From contig NZ_LIQY01000040.1 of NCBI RefSeq assembly GCF_001418495.1, positions 1 to 34,499 of the forward strand: a stretch of 34,499 bases of DNA, read 5' to 3'. This DNA is from Streptomyces pathocidini (GTDB lineage: Bacteria > Actinomycetota > Actinomycetes > Streptomycetales > Streptomycetaceae). A program made the position numbers and the translations under genes. The notes beneath the pieces were generated by a model. That model ran no database searches. It saw nothing but the letters and a program-made list of their open reading frames with translations, and was not told where the DNA came from. Each line of letters opens with the position of its first letter. Position 1 is the first letter of the stretch. Below are positions 17,317 through 26,400 of the stretch, piece by piece.

Positions 17317-18393
17317 GTGATTCACGAGAACCTGCTGGAGACCCTCGGCATGACCCCCGTCGTGCGGCTGCGTAAGCTCCTGCCCCACCCACAGGACCGG
17401 ATCTACGTGAAGCTGGAGGGCGCAAATCCGTCCGGCAGCATCAAGGACCGCGCCGCCCTGTACATGCTCGAACAGGCGGAGCAAGCGGGCTTACTGAGGC
17501 CGGGAGCGACGCTGGTGGAATCGACCTCCGGCAATCTCGGCAAGTCCCTGGCTCTGATCGGGGCCATCAAGGGCTACCGGGTGATTCTTGTCGTCGACCC
17601 CAAGACACCCCGCTCCGTCCTCGCCTACGCGACCAGTCTCGGCGCCGAACTCGACACGGTCATCACGCCCGACGCAAACGGCAGTTACCAGACCACCCGC
17701 CTGCACCGGGTCCATCGGCTGGTCCAGGAGATCCCGGGCGCGTACACCCTGGACCAGTACGACAACCCCCACAATCCGGAGGCGTACCGGCTGCACACCG
17801 CACAGGAGATCGTCAAGGACTTTGATCGGCTCTCCGCGCTGGTCGCCACGGTCAGTACCGGTGGCCACCTCAGCGGTCTGGGCAGCGCGTTGAAGGAACA
17901 CTTCCCCGCCCTGCACGTCCAAGCCGTTGACGCGGTCGGCTCGGCCGCCTTCGGCTATCCCTTCACGCCATACCGGATGCGCGGCATCGGCCTGAGCTGG
18001 CGCCCGGGCAACCTCCACCCCGGGCCCATCGACTCCCTGCACCGGGTCACCGACACCGAGGCTCTGTCAGCCTGCCGGGTGCTAGCGGCCGAGGAGGGCC
18101 TACTGCTCGGCGAGTCCGGCGGCGCGGCGGTCTTCTCGGCGCTCGGTTACGCCGCCGCGAACCCGGGCGAGCCGATCCTGGCCATCGCCCCCGACACCGG
18201 CGCCAACTACCTGTATGAGACGTACGACGACCAGTGGCTGCGCGATCACGGCATCTCGCCGGACACTCTGTGCCACAACGGCGAGGACCTGCTGCGACAT
18301 GTCCACCATCCGCTCCATCCGCCGGCCCCTGTGGACGCCGGCCCGGTCCCCGCGAGCGGAACCAGCCAGATCACGACAGGAGGCCAGGCGTGA
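17317..18393 (+). CDS. SbnA-like PLP-dependent beta-substitution enzyme (cysteine synthase superfamily)
   Basis: 358 residues of fold-type II PLP enzyme. Lys43 in SGSIKDRA is the PLP lysine, STSGNLG binds the substrate carboxylate, and STGGHLSG is the phosphate loop. Long stretches (LIGAIKGYRVILVVDPK, AYTLDQYDNPHNPEAY, VQAVDAVGSAAFGYP) follow the SbnA branch, which joins O-phosphoserine to glutamate en route to 2,3-diaminopropionate, more closely than ordinary cysteine synthases. No SbnB dehydrogenase lies nearby, so the nucleophile may differ. GTG 17317 follows GGAGAG. A TTA codon lies at 17491-17493 (AGLLRP). The stop overlaps the next gene by GTGA. Confidence 0.85.
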   Translation: MIHENLLETLGMTPVVRLRKLLPHPQDRIYVKLEGANPSGSIKDRAALYMLEQAEQAGLLRPGATLVESTSGNLGKSLALIGAIKGYRVILVVDPKTPRSVLAYATSLGAELDTVITPDANGSYQTTRLHRVHRLVQEIPGAYTLDQYDNPHNPEAYRLHTAQEIVKDFDRLSALVATVSTGGHLSGLGSALKEHFPALHVQAVDAVGSAAFGYPFTPYRMRGIGLSWRPGNLHPGPIDSLHRVTDTEALSACRVLAAEEGLLLGESGGAAVFSALGYAAANPGEPILAIAPDTGANYLYETYDDQWLRDHGISPDTLCHNGEDLLRHVHHPLHPPAPVDAGPVPASGTSQITTGGQA

Positions 18394-19892
18394 CCATCCG
18401 TACCGGAGCCGAGTATCTGGCAGGCCTGCGCGACGGACGCGAGGTCTGGCTCGCCGGACGGCGCGTCGGTGACGTGCTTGCCGAACCCGTCCTGGCCGCA
18501 GCCGCGCACACCGTCGCCCGCCTGTACGACCTGCAGCACGACCCGGAGATGCGCGATGTGCTCACCTTCCAGGACGGCGACGAGCGCCACCCCCTGTCGC
18601 TGGCCGCACCGCGCGACACCCAGGCCTTACAGCGGCGCGGAGCGGCGTTCCGGGCTACCGCCGAAGCCACCTTCGGACTGCTCGGCAGGTCGCCCGACTT
18701 CGTGAACACCGCAGTCACCGCCTTCGCCTCGGCCGCTCCGTTCTTCGACAAAGCCGACCCGCACTTCGGCCGCAACGCCACCGCCTATCACGCCGCTTGT
18801 CTGGCCGGCGACCCGTTCCTATCGCACGCCACAATCAACCCGCCGCTCAGCCGTGCCCGTTCCTCCCACGAGCAGGACGATCCCGACGTTCACCTGAGGA
18901 TTGTCCGCGAGACGAGCGAGGGCGTCACGGTGCGCGGCGCCAAACTCATCGGCACCCTGGTGCCCGTTGCCGACGAGATCGTCGTCTTTCCGCTACCCGG
19001 CTATCGGCCCGGCGACGAGGCGTACACGCTCGCCTTCGCGATCCCAGTGGCCACGCCGGGGCTGCGGATCGTCTGCCGCGAGCCCTTGGTGGCCGACCCC
19101 TCCCGGCTGCTCAGCACGCCCCTTGCGCCGTACGAGGAGATCGATGCCACCTGCGTGTTCGACGACGTGCTCGTCCCCTGGAACCGGGTGTTCTTCCACG
19201 GGGATGTCGATGCCGCCAATCGCCTGTACGACGCGACGACCGCCCGGCACCATACCGGTCAGCACAGCATCATCCGAGGCGCGGTCAAGGCCGAACTTCT
19301 CACCGGGATCGCCGTTGCGCTGGCCGAGATGTCCGGCACCGACACCTTTCTGCACATCAAGGAGATGCTCGGCGAGGTCCTGGGCTCCCTGGAACTGGCC
19401 CGGGCAGGCATCATGGCCGCCGAGGCCGACGCCAAGATCAGCGAGTGGGGCACCCTCACCCCGGCTATCGCCCCGGTACTGGCCCTGCGTTACCACTTTC
19501 CCAGGATGACCAGCCGGATGATCGAGGTGATCCAACTCTTGGGCGGCGGCAGCCTGCTGAGCACTCCTGCCGAAGAGGATCTGCGCAGTGAGCTGTGGCC
19601 CGGAATCGAACGCTACTTCCGGGGCGCCAACGGAGTTCCCGCCGAGAAGCGCGTCCGCCTCCTCAAACTCGCCTGGGACGCCACCGGCAGCGCCTTTGGC
19701 CAACGCCAAATGCAGTACGAGCGCTACCACTCAGGCGACCCCGTACGCCTAGCCGCTGCCCAGTACACGGGGTACGACACGGCCCCACTCCTGCAGACCG
19801 TGCAGCGGGCCATGGACCCGATGCGGACGCAGGCGAACACTCCGGAAACCGACTTCGGGGATGTCTACTCGCCGAGCGAGACCGCCTCGTGA
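18390..19892 (+). CDS. HpaB-family flavin-dependent monooxygenase (oxygenase component)
   Basis: 500 residues resembling the 4-hydroxyphenylacetate 3-hydroxylase large component, a FADH2-using oxygenase of the acyl-CoA dehydrogenase fold: HATINPPLSRA, VTVRGAKLIGTLVPVADEIVVFP, VFDDVLVPWNRVF, and a C-terminal helical part with QLLGGGSLLSTPAEEDL. GTG 18390 has AGGAGG seven bases upstream and overlaps the stop of the SbnA-like gene. A TTA codon lies at 18627-18629. The flavin reductase that would feed it follows with another GTGA overlap. It could hydroxylate a phenol or an amine nitrogen; the substrate is unknown. Confidence 0.86.
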   Translation: MTIRTGAEYLAGLRDGREVWLAGRRVGDVLAEPVLAAAAHTVARLYDLQHDPEMRDVLTFQDGDERHPLSLAAPRDTQALQRRGAAFRATAEATFGLLGRSPDFVNTAVTAFASAAPFFDKADPHFGRNATAYHAACLAGDPFLSHATINPPLSRARSSHEQDDPDVHLRIVRETSEGVTVRGAKLIGTLVPVADEIVVFPLPGYRPGDEAYTLAFAIPVATPGLRIVCREPLVADPSRLLSTPLAPYEEIDATCVFDDVLVPWNRVFFHGDVDAANRLYDATTARHHTGQHSIIRGAVKAELLTGIAVALAEMSGTDTFLHIKEMLGEVLGSLELARAGIMAAEADAKISEWGTLTPAIAPVLALRYHFPRMTSRMIEVIQLLGGGSLLSTPAEEDLRSELWPGIERYFRGANGVPAEKRVRLLKLAWDATGSAFGQRQMQYERYHSGDPVRLAAAQYTGYDTAPLLQTVQRAMDPMRTQANTPETDFGDVYSPSETAS

Positions 19893-20488
19893 TTGCCGCT
19901 GACCCCTGCCGCATTCTTGTCCTGACCGGGGCTGCTGCCCCTTTCTCCCGTACCCGTTCCGTCGCGGAACTTGTCTGCCGTGCGACAGCGAGCATCGGCA
20001 GCACGTCCGTCCTGCGTGACCTCGCTGAACATACGCTGCCGCTGCTGCACACTGACCCCGACGGCTCGTCCGCCCTGTACGACTTGCGGACCCAGGCAGA
20101 GCAGGCGGACGGCATGGTCTGGGTCACGCCTTGTTATCACGGTAGCTACTCGGGTCTACTCAAGAATTGTCTCGATCATCTGCACGCGGAGGCGCTGCGC
20201 GGCAAGCCCGTCGGCGTGGTCACAGTCGGCGCATCACTTACAGCCGTTCAGGCAAGTGAGCACCTGCGCGCAGTCGCACGCGCCCTGGGTTGCGTCACTG
20301 CACCAACCCAAGCCGTGGTGGTGGACGAGAACTCTACATGGGGCAAAGACACGGATCCGGGAGCACGCAACCGGATCACACGTATGATCGCCGAATTGCA
20401 TGCGCTTGCCGGCGCGACTGCTCTACTCCGGCAGTGCGCCGCCATCGCAGACCCCCTGTTGTCGATCGACCACGGACCTGCAACGTGA
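19889..20488 (+). CDS. NAD(P)H-dependent FMN reductase (flavodoxin-like)
   Basis: 199 residues with the flavodoxin-like pattern of the SsuE/ArsH-type FMN reductases: ILVLTGAAAPFSRTRSVAELV (phosphate loop), ADGMVWVTPCYHGSYSGLLKNCLDHL, and LRGKPVGVVTVGAS. It should supply reduced flavin to the HpaB-like oxygenase. GTG 19889 overlaps the preceding stop (GTGA), so the two are translationally coupled, as expected for a two-component monooxygenase. It is the last gene of the rightward operon. Confidence 0.88.
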   Translation: MIAADPCRILVLTGAAAPFSRTRSVAELVCRATASIGSTSVLRDLAEHTLPLLHTDPDGSSALYDLRTQAEQADGMVWVTPCYHGSYSGLLKNCLDHLHAEALRGKPVGVVTVGASLTAVQASEHLRAVARALGCVTAPTQAVVVDENSTWGKDTDPGARNRITRMIAELHALAGATALLRQCAAIADPLLSIDHGPAT

Positions 20489-20741
20489 AGGTACATCTTG
20501 CGGTGCGACACAACCCGTGAGGGAAGGCCGGGGGCCCTGAGCGCTGACTCAACCGACCCTTCTCTGTCAAGGCGCTCGCCGCCCCTGAGGGGCGGCCGAA
20601 AGTCGATCCGCGGGACAAGGGGATCGCCCGGCTGCAAGCACAGGTCATCCGGCGGGAGGCTGAGTTTGGGCAAGGTCGCCGAGTGGGGCCCGGACCTGCC
20701 CACCCGCGGACAGTGGGAACAGGCCGGGCTCACAGTCATTT
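20489..20741. other. Gap with a possible transposase scrap
   Basis: Around 20590-20660 the plus strand reads VDPRDKGIARLQAQVIRREAE, which recalls the coiled N-terminal region of insertion-sequence proteins, but it breaks off and changes frame. No terminal repeats were found. Otherwise empty. Confidence 0.25.
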
Positions 20742-21140
20742 TCACGCGGCATCAGCGCGGCCGTCGTCCGACTCGGCGACCGTAGGGCGGGCGGTGGCCA
20801 CCGGAGCCGGTGACGGCGTCTCCGCAGGGCGAGCCGTGGGCGAGCGACGGACCCGCGGACGCTCCGCACGAGCGCGCAGCGACTCGATGACCTCCTTGGC
20901 ACGAGCCGCGGTGACAGGCTTCGCATCCCGCTCCAGCTCCTCCGTCGGCACACCGAGCAGCTCGGCGACCAGCTCGACGTCGTTGCCGAACAACCGCAGG
21001 GCAGCCGCAGCCGCCTCGCGCGCCGCGACTTCGGCCTCTTCCTTGACCGCTGCCGCCTTCGCTGCCGCTTCCCGAGTCGTCAGGACGTTCTTCGCCGCCA
21101 GCTCACGCGTCTTCGCCTGGAAAGCCTCTATCTCCCGCAC
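20742..21140 (-). CDS. Small Ala/Glu-rich helical protein, possibly DNA-associated
   Basis: 132 residues. The first half is strongly helical and coiled-coil-like (ELAAKNVLTTREAAAKAAAV), followed by ALRLFGNDVELVAELLGVPTEEL, which could be a helix-turn-helix, and a Pro/Arg-rich tail. No family is named with confidence. GTG 21140 has no good ribosome site and the frame is open further upstream (RVGELRCR), so the N-terminus may be cut by the junction with the plus-strand fragment that begins at about 21141. Confidence 0.5.
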   Translation of the reverse strand: MREIEAFQAKTRELAAKNVLTTREAAAKAAAVKEEAEVAAREAAAAALRLFGNDVELVAELLGVPTEELERDAKPVTAARAKEVIESLRARAERPRVRRSPTARPAETPSPAPVATARPTVAESDDGRADAA

Positions 21141-21284
21141 CCGGCACCGCAGCTCACCGACCCGGCCACCCGCAGTGCCGGGAACGCCGTGCTCGACCTT
21201 GCCTCAGACATCGCCACCCGATACGGCCTGAAACACCAACTACGCAGTATCAAGACCGTTCGCAACAGCGAGGAGTACACGTGA
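21141..21284 (+). pseudogene. C-terminal fragment of an unidentified gene
   Basis: The plus frame reads PQLTDPATRSAGNAVLDLAS, continues through IATRYGLKHQLRSIKTVRNS, and ends in EEYT at TGA 21282, overlapping the GTG of the YdcF-family gene. Coding-like composition and the stop/start overlap show it is the tail of a gene once co-translated with that gene. Upstream the frame meets sequence belonging to the minus-strand gene, so the 5' part is gone. The family is not recognised. Confidence 0.5.
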
Positions 21285-21952
21285 CAGACCGCCATGGGGC
21301 CGCGATCAGCGACACGGACCGGGCCGACGCCCGCGCCATCTGGGACTTCCACCAGATGGGCCACCAGCTGCGCCCCTGCTCCGCCGCGATCACCCTCGGC
21401 AGCCTCGATCTCGGTGTGGCCACCGGCACTGCCAACCTCTACCACTCCGGCATGTTCCCGGTCGTGGTCTTCACCGGAGACACCAGCTCGGCCACCCAGG
21501 AGCGGTTTCCCCGAGGCGAGGCCACCCACTATCGCGAGCATGCGATCTCCCTCGGAGTGCCGGACGAGGCGATCCTGCTGGAGCCGCAGGCCACGAACAC
21601 CGGCCAGAACATCGGCTTCTCCCGAGAGGTGCTGGAGAACGCCGGTATCGCAGTGACCACCCTCTTGCTGATCTCCATGCCCTACATGCAGCGCCGTGCC
21701 TACGCGACATGCCGCAAGCTGTGGCCCGAGGTGGATCCGGTCTGTACCTCTCAGCCGTTGTCGTTCGATGAATACGTAACGACCCACGATGACGAGAAGC
21801 AGCTCATCGACATGCTCATGGGCGATATGGAGCGGGTGATGGAGTATCCCAAGCGCGGTTTCGCCATCGAGCAGCACGTCCCAGAAAGGGTCCGCGATGC
21901 CTTCGACCGTCTCCGCACCCGCGGTTACGACAGCTGGCTCCTGCCTACTTAG
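21281..21952 (+). CDS. YdcF/DUF218-family protein
   Basis: 223 residues. The order of motifs is that of YdcF/SanA-type DUF218 proteins: AAITLGSLDLGVA, AANLYHSGMFPVVVFTG, then LGVPDEAILLEPQATNTGQNI, and LLLISMPYMQRRAYATCRKLWP. These proteins have a Rossmann-like fold and an uncertain role, some linked to cell envelope or SAM binding. There is no signal peptide or membrane segment, so it is probably cytosolic. GTG 21281 follows GAGGAG. It precedes a broken WbqC-family gene. Confidence 0.82.
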   Translation: MTDRHGAAISDTDRADARAIWDFHQMGHQLRPCSAAITLGSLDLGVATGTANLYHSGMFPVVVFTGDTSSATQERFPRGEATHYREHAISLGVPDEAILLEPQATNTGQNIGFSREVLENAGIAVTTLLLISMPYMQRRAYATCRKLWPEVDPVCTSQPLSFDEYVTTHDDEKQLIDMLMGDMERVMEYPKRGFAIEQHVPERVRDAFDRLRTRGYDSWLLPT

Positions 21953-21968
21953 CCGTGCCGCCATACCC

Positions 21969-22698
21969 ATGAGTGCGCTGCGGGTGCGTTCGTGCGCGAT
22001 CCATCAACCCAACCTGCTGCCCCGCCTTTCCACTCTGGCGAAGCTCTACGCCGCTGACATCTGGGTGGTCCTCGACGACGTACAGTTCGTCCGCCGCGAC
22101 TACCAGCACCGTGCCCGCCTCGCCGTACTCGACAACCCGCAGCAGTATCAGTGGCTGTCTGTCGAAACTCATCTCCCGCACGGCCGAGCAACGTTGATCC
22201 GCGATGCTCAACTCGCGTACCCGCAGCGCGCCGCTCGCCGTCTCGGCCAATTGCCCGCGCAGCACTACCGTGCCAGCCCCTACTGGCAGTTGCTGCATAC
22301 CGCGCTCGAACCCGTTGCCCGCACCGTCGCGGGAGACCGCCGGCACCGCGGCCGTTGCTGAGGGCACCACCCGTGCGCTGCTGAACCTCCTAGGTTGGCG
22401 CGGCACCGTCGTGCGCAGTAGCGACCTCACCGCTTCGAAGGACCGCTCAGCACGTCTGGCCGACCTCACCACCGCCGTCGGCGCCGACACGTACCTCTGC
22501 GGCACTGGTGGTATGCGGTACCTGGACCGTCACCCCTTCATGGAGCGGCAACTCAACGTTCGTGCGTTCCGCCCGCCCGTGGCTGCCGAGGGCCTTTGGA
22601 CCGGAGCAGCGAAGATCGCTGCCCTGTGGGCGCTCGCTGCGTACGGACCGAACTGCGTGGGTGCTGCGTTTGATGATCTGCGCACGCCTGCTACGTGA
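21969..22698 (+). pseudogene. WbqC-family protein gene with frameshift
   Basis: The first frame (21969 to a stop at 22361) encodes AIHQPNLLPRLSTLAKLYAA and DVQFVRRDYQHRARL, typical of the WbqC family. After about 22335 the family-like sequence moves to the +1-related frame (TTRALLNLLGWRGTVVRSSD ... DTYLCGTGGMRYLD) and ends at 22698. One small insertion or deletion near 22330-22345 explains this. WbqC-like proteins are linked to sugar or polysaccharide modification. It follows the YdcF-family gene by 16 bases. Confidence 0.8.
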
Positions 22699-22839
22699 TT
22701 CGGCACGCTTCGGCACGATCAACCCGCATCCTGCGCGGGCAGCGTACGGCGAAATGGCTAGGTGCTGTTCAGCGCTCCAGCTAGGCGGCTCCATCTCCGA
22801 CCGGCTCAAGGCGCTCACCAAGGCGATGCGGACACCCCC

Positions 22840-23373
22840 TGGGTGCCCGGTTCCGGCAGCGGCGGTGGGGGGAGTGGCAAGGGTCCGGGTCTGCTGAACA
22901 GTGCCCGTGACGATGCGCGCCACCACGGTGTGGAGCCGGACAATCGGGTCTGCGCACCGACCCCGTCGACCTGGCCAGTGGCCAGATGCTGCTGGAACAA
23001 AAGGACCTGGACCCGCCGGAGCTGAGGCTGTGCAAGGTCACCAATCCGCAAGGACTGACCTGGATCTACCAGTATGACGCCGCGAGATGACTCCCCGCAG
23101 AGACCGACTTCGACGGTCACACCCTCTCCTACGCCCCTGGACGCGGGCAGGGCAGCTCATCGCCCGCACTCTGCACCTCCGGCGCCGTCATCCAATACGA
23201 GCGCGATGTCCTGGGCCGCCCCGGTCCGCAAGAGCGTCGACGGCCACAGCATTACCTACGCCTACGACACCTAGAGCGAACTCGCCCAAGCCGCCTTCCG
23301 CAAGGCGCGATTCAGCCCGAATCGAATGACGTCAATCGCCAAGGCCGGCCTCACCCTGGAGCGTCAACGCTGA
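22840..23373 (+). pseudogene. Remains of an RHS/YD-repeat (polymorphic toxin-type) gene
   Basis: Several frames hold broken pieces in the right order for an RHS protein: GSGKGPGLLNSARDDARHHG with VEPDNRVC, then after a shift TDPVDLASGQMLLEQKDL, then VTNPQGLTWIYQYDAAR (YD repeat) ending at TGA, then TDFDGHTLSYA, KSVDGHSITYAYDT and NRMTSIAK. RHS proteins are thousands of residues long, so large internal deletions and several frameshifts have occurred. No intact toxin tip or immunity gene is seen. It directly precedes the giant secreted enzyme gene. Confidence 0.75.
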
Positions 23374-23382
23374 AAGGGTCCA

Positions 23383-23412
23383 TTGATGACCTAATGCATA
23401 TCCACCTATCTT
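23383..23412 (+). promoter_or_regulatory. Candidate sigma-70-type promoter of the giant gene
   Basis: TTGATG at 23383-23388 and TATCTT at 23407-23412, 18 bases apart, lie 38 bases before the ATG at 23450 in a locally AT-rich stretch. Each hexamer matches the consensus at four of six positions. Confidence 0.45.
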
Positions 23413-23449
23413 TTCTGGGGTGCCATCCACTTTAGCCTGGGAAGGAAAT

Positions 23450-26400
23450 ATGGATCATTTTCGACTCCCGAGGGCGTCCCAGTGGCCGGGTACCGTGGCC
23501 GCCATTGTGGGACTCGCCCTCCTCGCGGGGCTGCTCCACGTCGTCCTACTGCCCGCAACGCCGGCAGCCGCGGCGGCGTCTGACCGCAAGCTGGCCTCCT
23601 GGAACACCTGGGACGGCAAGAGCGACACCCTCAAGAGGATTCCCGGTCTGATCAAGGACCACGACGTCGACGTGGTGGCCCTGCAGGAAGTGGCCGACGG
23701 GAATCTCCTCGGTCACGCACCCGCGACCTTCTTCGACATCGCCAGCCTCAGCCCGAGCGGAACGCCCCAGGGGAACTGGCGCGTTGACGAGTTCCACTGG
23801 GACGACGGCATCACCGTCTACCGCATCCGCACCGGCTCGAACCGCCGCAGCATCGCCATCGCCACCAAGGAGCGCGTCGCGTCCCACGACGACCTGCACC
23901 TGGTGGAGGTGCGGGGCGACGCCTCCGGAAAGGCGTTCCCGGCGTTCGGGATCAAGCTGGGCGGGAACTGGTACTACTCGATCCACGCCTCCACCCAGGC
24001 GAAGCGGTCGAACAACAACGCCGACACGCTCGTCGAGGACATCTCGGGGCTGCACAAACGGGACGGCTTCAAGGCCCCGTGGGCCATCATGGGGGATTTC
24101 AACCGGTTTCCCGACGAGAAGTCGAAGGCGTTCATCAACCAGCAGAAGAAGCTGAAGGAGTCCAAGAAGCGTAAATTCGCCGAGGACCAGGGTGCTCTCA
24201 CCAGCGTTCTCGATCTGGAGGCCAATGAGCGCGTCGTCTTCTCGGGGGCGCCCACGCACAAGAAGGGCGCGGAGCTCGACTTCATGGTCGACGGCGGCGC
24301 GGCGGCAGGCTACAGCGCCAAGCGGCTCAAGACGTTGGACGGCTCCGACCACTACAGGGTGATCTTCGAGAAGGACACGGACGAACCGGACACCTGTGTG
24401 GCCGGCGACGGGTCGGGGGCGTCGCGCACGGCGCGGGCTGCCGCCGACGACCTGTGCCCGGTCGAGTCCGGGCTGCCCGCCGCCACCGTCTCCCTCGGTG
24501 ACAGCTACATCTCGGGAGAGGGCGGCCGCTGGCAGGGCAACGCCAATGCCAAGGCGGACGGGCCCGATGGCGACCTCGATCCCAACAACGACGCCTGGGG
24601 CACGGACCGGGCGGCCCACGGCACGCAGGTCTACGAGAAGAACGCCGCCGGAAGCGACGCATGCCACCGCTCCGATGTGGCGGAGATCAAGGGTGCGGCC
24701 ATCGGCGGCGTTCCGAAGGAGCGGCGGTTCAACATCGCCTGCTCCGGAGCGGAGACGCAGCACATCCTCAGCGAGGAGTTCCAGGGCGAGAAGCCGCAGA
24801 TCCAGCAGCTTGCGGAGCTTGCCGCGGACCATGAGATCGGTACCGTCGTGCTCTCCATCGGGGGCAACGACCTGAAGTTCTCCGACATCGTCCAGAGCTG
24901 TGCGGTGAACTTCATCGCCAACAAGGAGTCCTGCCGCAAGCAGGCGGATGAGGACCTCAAGAAGCGCCTGAGCGCGGTTCGTGAGGACGTCGCCCGGACG
25001 CTGGACGCGATCCACGAGACCATGGGCGAGTCCGGGCAGGACCAGAGCACCTACGACCTGGTGGTGCAGGGCTATCCGGCGCCGCTGCCCCCCGCGTATG
25101 AGATGCGCTACGAGGGCGACCACTACGACCGATACACCAAGGGCGGCTGCCCCTTCTACGACGAGGACGTGAGCTGGACGGGCGAGGGCGCGGTCGCGGA
25201 GATCGGTGGCATGCTGCGCGGTGCCGCGCGGGACGGGGATGCGGCCTTCCTCGATCTGGCGGACGCCTTCTCCGGGCACGAGCTGTGCGCGAAGTCGGCG
25301 AAGCAGGCGACCTCTCGCAACTCTCTGGATAAGCCGATCGCCGCCGAAGACGCGGAGTGGGTGCGGTACTTCAGCGGTCTCAGCGGCGGCGGACAGTGGC
25401 AGGAGGCGGTCCACCCCAACGCCTACGGCCAGCGGGCCCTCAGCGCCTGTCTGGTCCGTATGGACCAGGAGATCGCGGAGTCGGGGGCGCGGTCCTTCCG
25501 GTGTGTCGGCAGTGCCGGCAGCTCGCCCGACGTGCCGATCGTCTCGAGTTCACCGATCGATGCCGCGGCATGGGACGGGGAGGGCCCGGACAGCGACGGC
25601 CGGCGCCTGGGCGACCACGTCCTGTTCCAGGGTGATTCCTTCGCGTACTTCAACCCGTACAAGAAGCTGGACGGCTCGATGGGGGACGGCAACAGTCCCG
25701 GCTACCTCACCAACGTCGGTGACATCGGTGGCATCTGGTCCAGCCTGCGCGACACCGACTTCGCCGGCGGAGTCGAAGCCGCATTCGAACAGACGGACAA
25801 GGACGACGGCTCGCGGCAGCTCTCGCTCTTCCGCGGCGGCCGGTACACCCAGGTCTCGATCGAGGAGGGCACCATCGACGACCAGCGTGTGCGGGGCCCG
25901 GGGCCGATCCGTGACTACTTCCCCGTGTTCGAGGGGACCGTGTTCGAGCACGGCGTCGACGCGGCCGTCGGCAACGACAAGGAACCCTATGCGCTGGTCT
26001 TCCGTGACGGCCAGGTGGGCCTGCTCGAAGTCGACCTCGACGGCGACGACGACAAATGGATCACGGAACCGGGGCCCGTCGGCAAGGTCATCCCCGCCCT
26101 GAGGGGCACACCCTTCGAGTACAGCATCGACTCCGTGCTGCTGGTCGTCGCGGACCACGGAAAGATCCAGGCCGACCTGGTTTCCGGTACCCGTGTGGCA
26201 CGGATGAACCTGGACATGCGCGATCTGTCCAGGAGCTACCTCATGAGCCACACCAGGGAACTCACCGACCGGTGGCCGAGTCTGCGCGGCACCATCTTCG
26301 ACTGGGGCAAGAACAAGAACGACTTCCTCGTACAGTCCCTGCGGTACGGCCCCACGCCGCCGCCCGACCCCGAGCCGGTGATCAGGGACCAGACGGCGCG

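Noticed and set aside
20590..20660. Insertion-sequence transposase remnant
   Set aside because: The resemblance is limited to a short coiled stretch, with no terminal repeats or catalytic motifs, so it is noted only as a possibility.
23546..25414. Minus-strand open frame of 622 codons
   Set aside because: Antisense to the N-terminal half of the giant protein, whose motifs are unmistakable.
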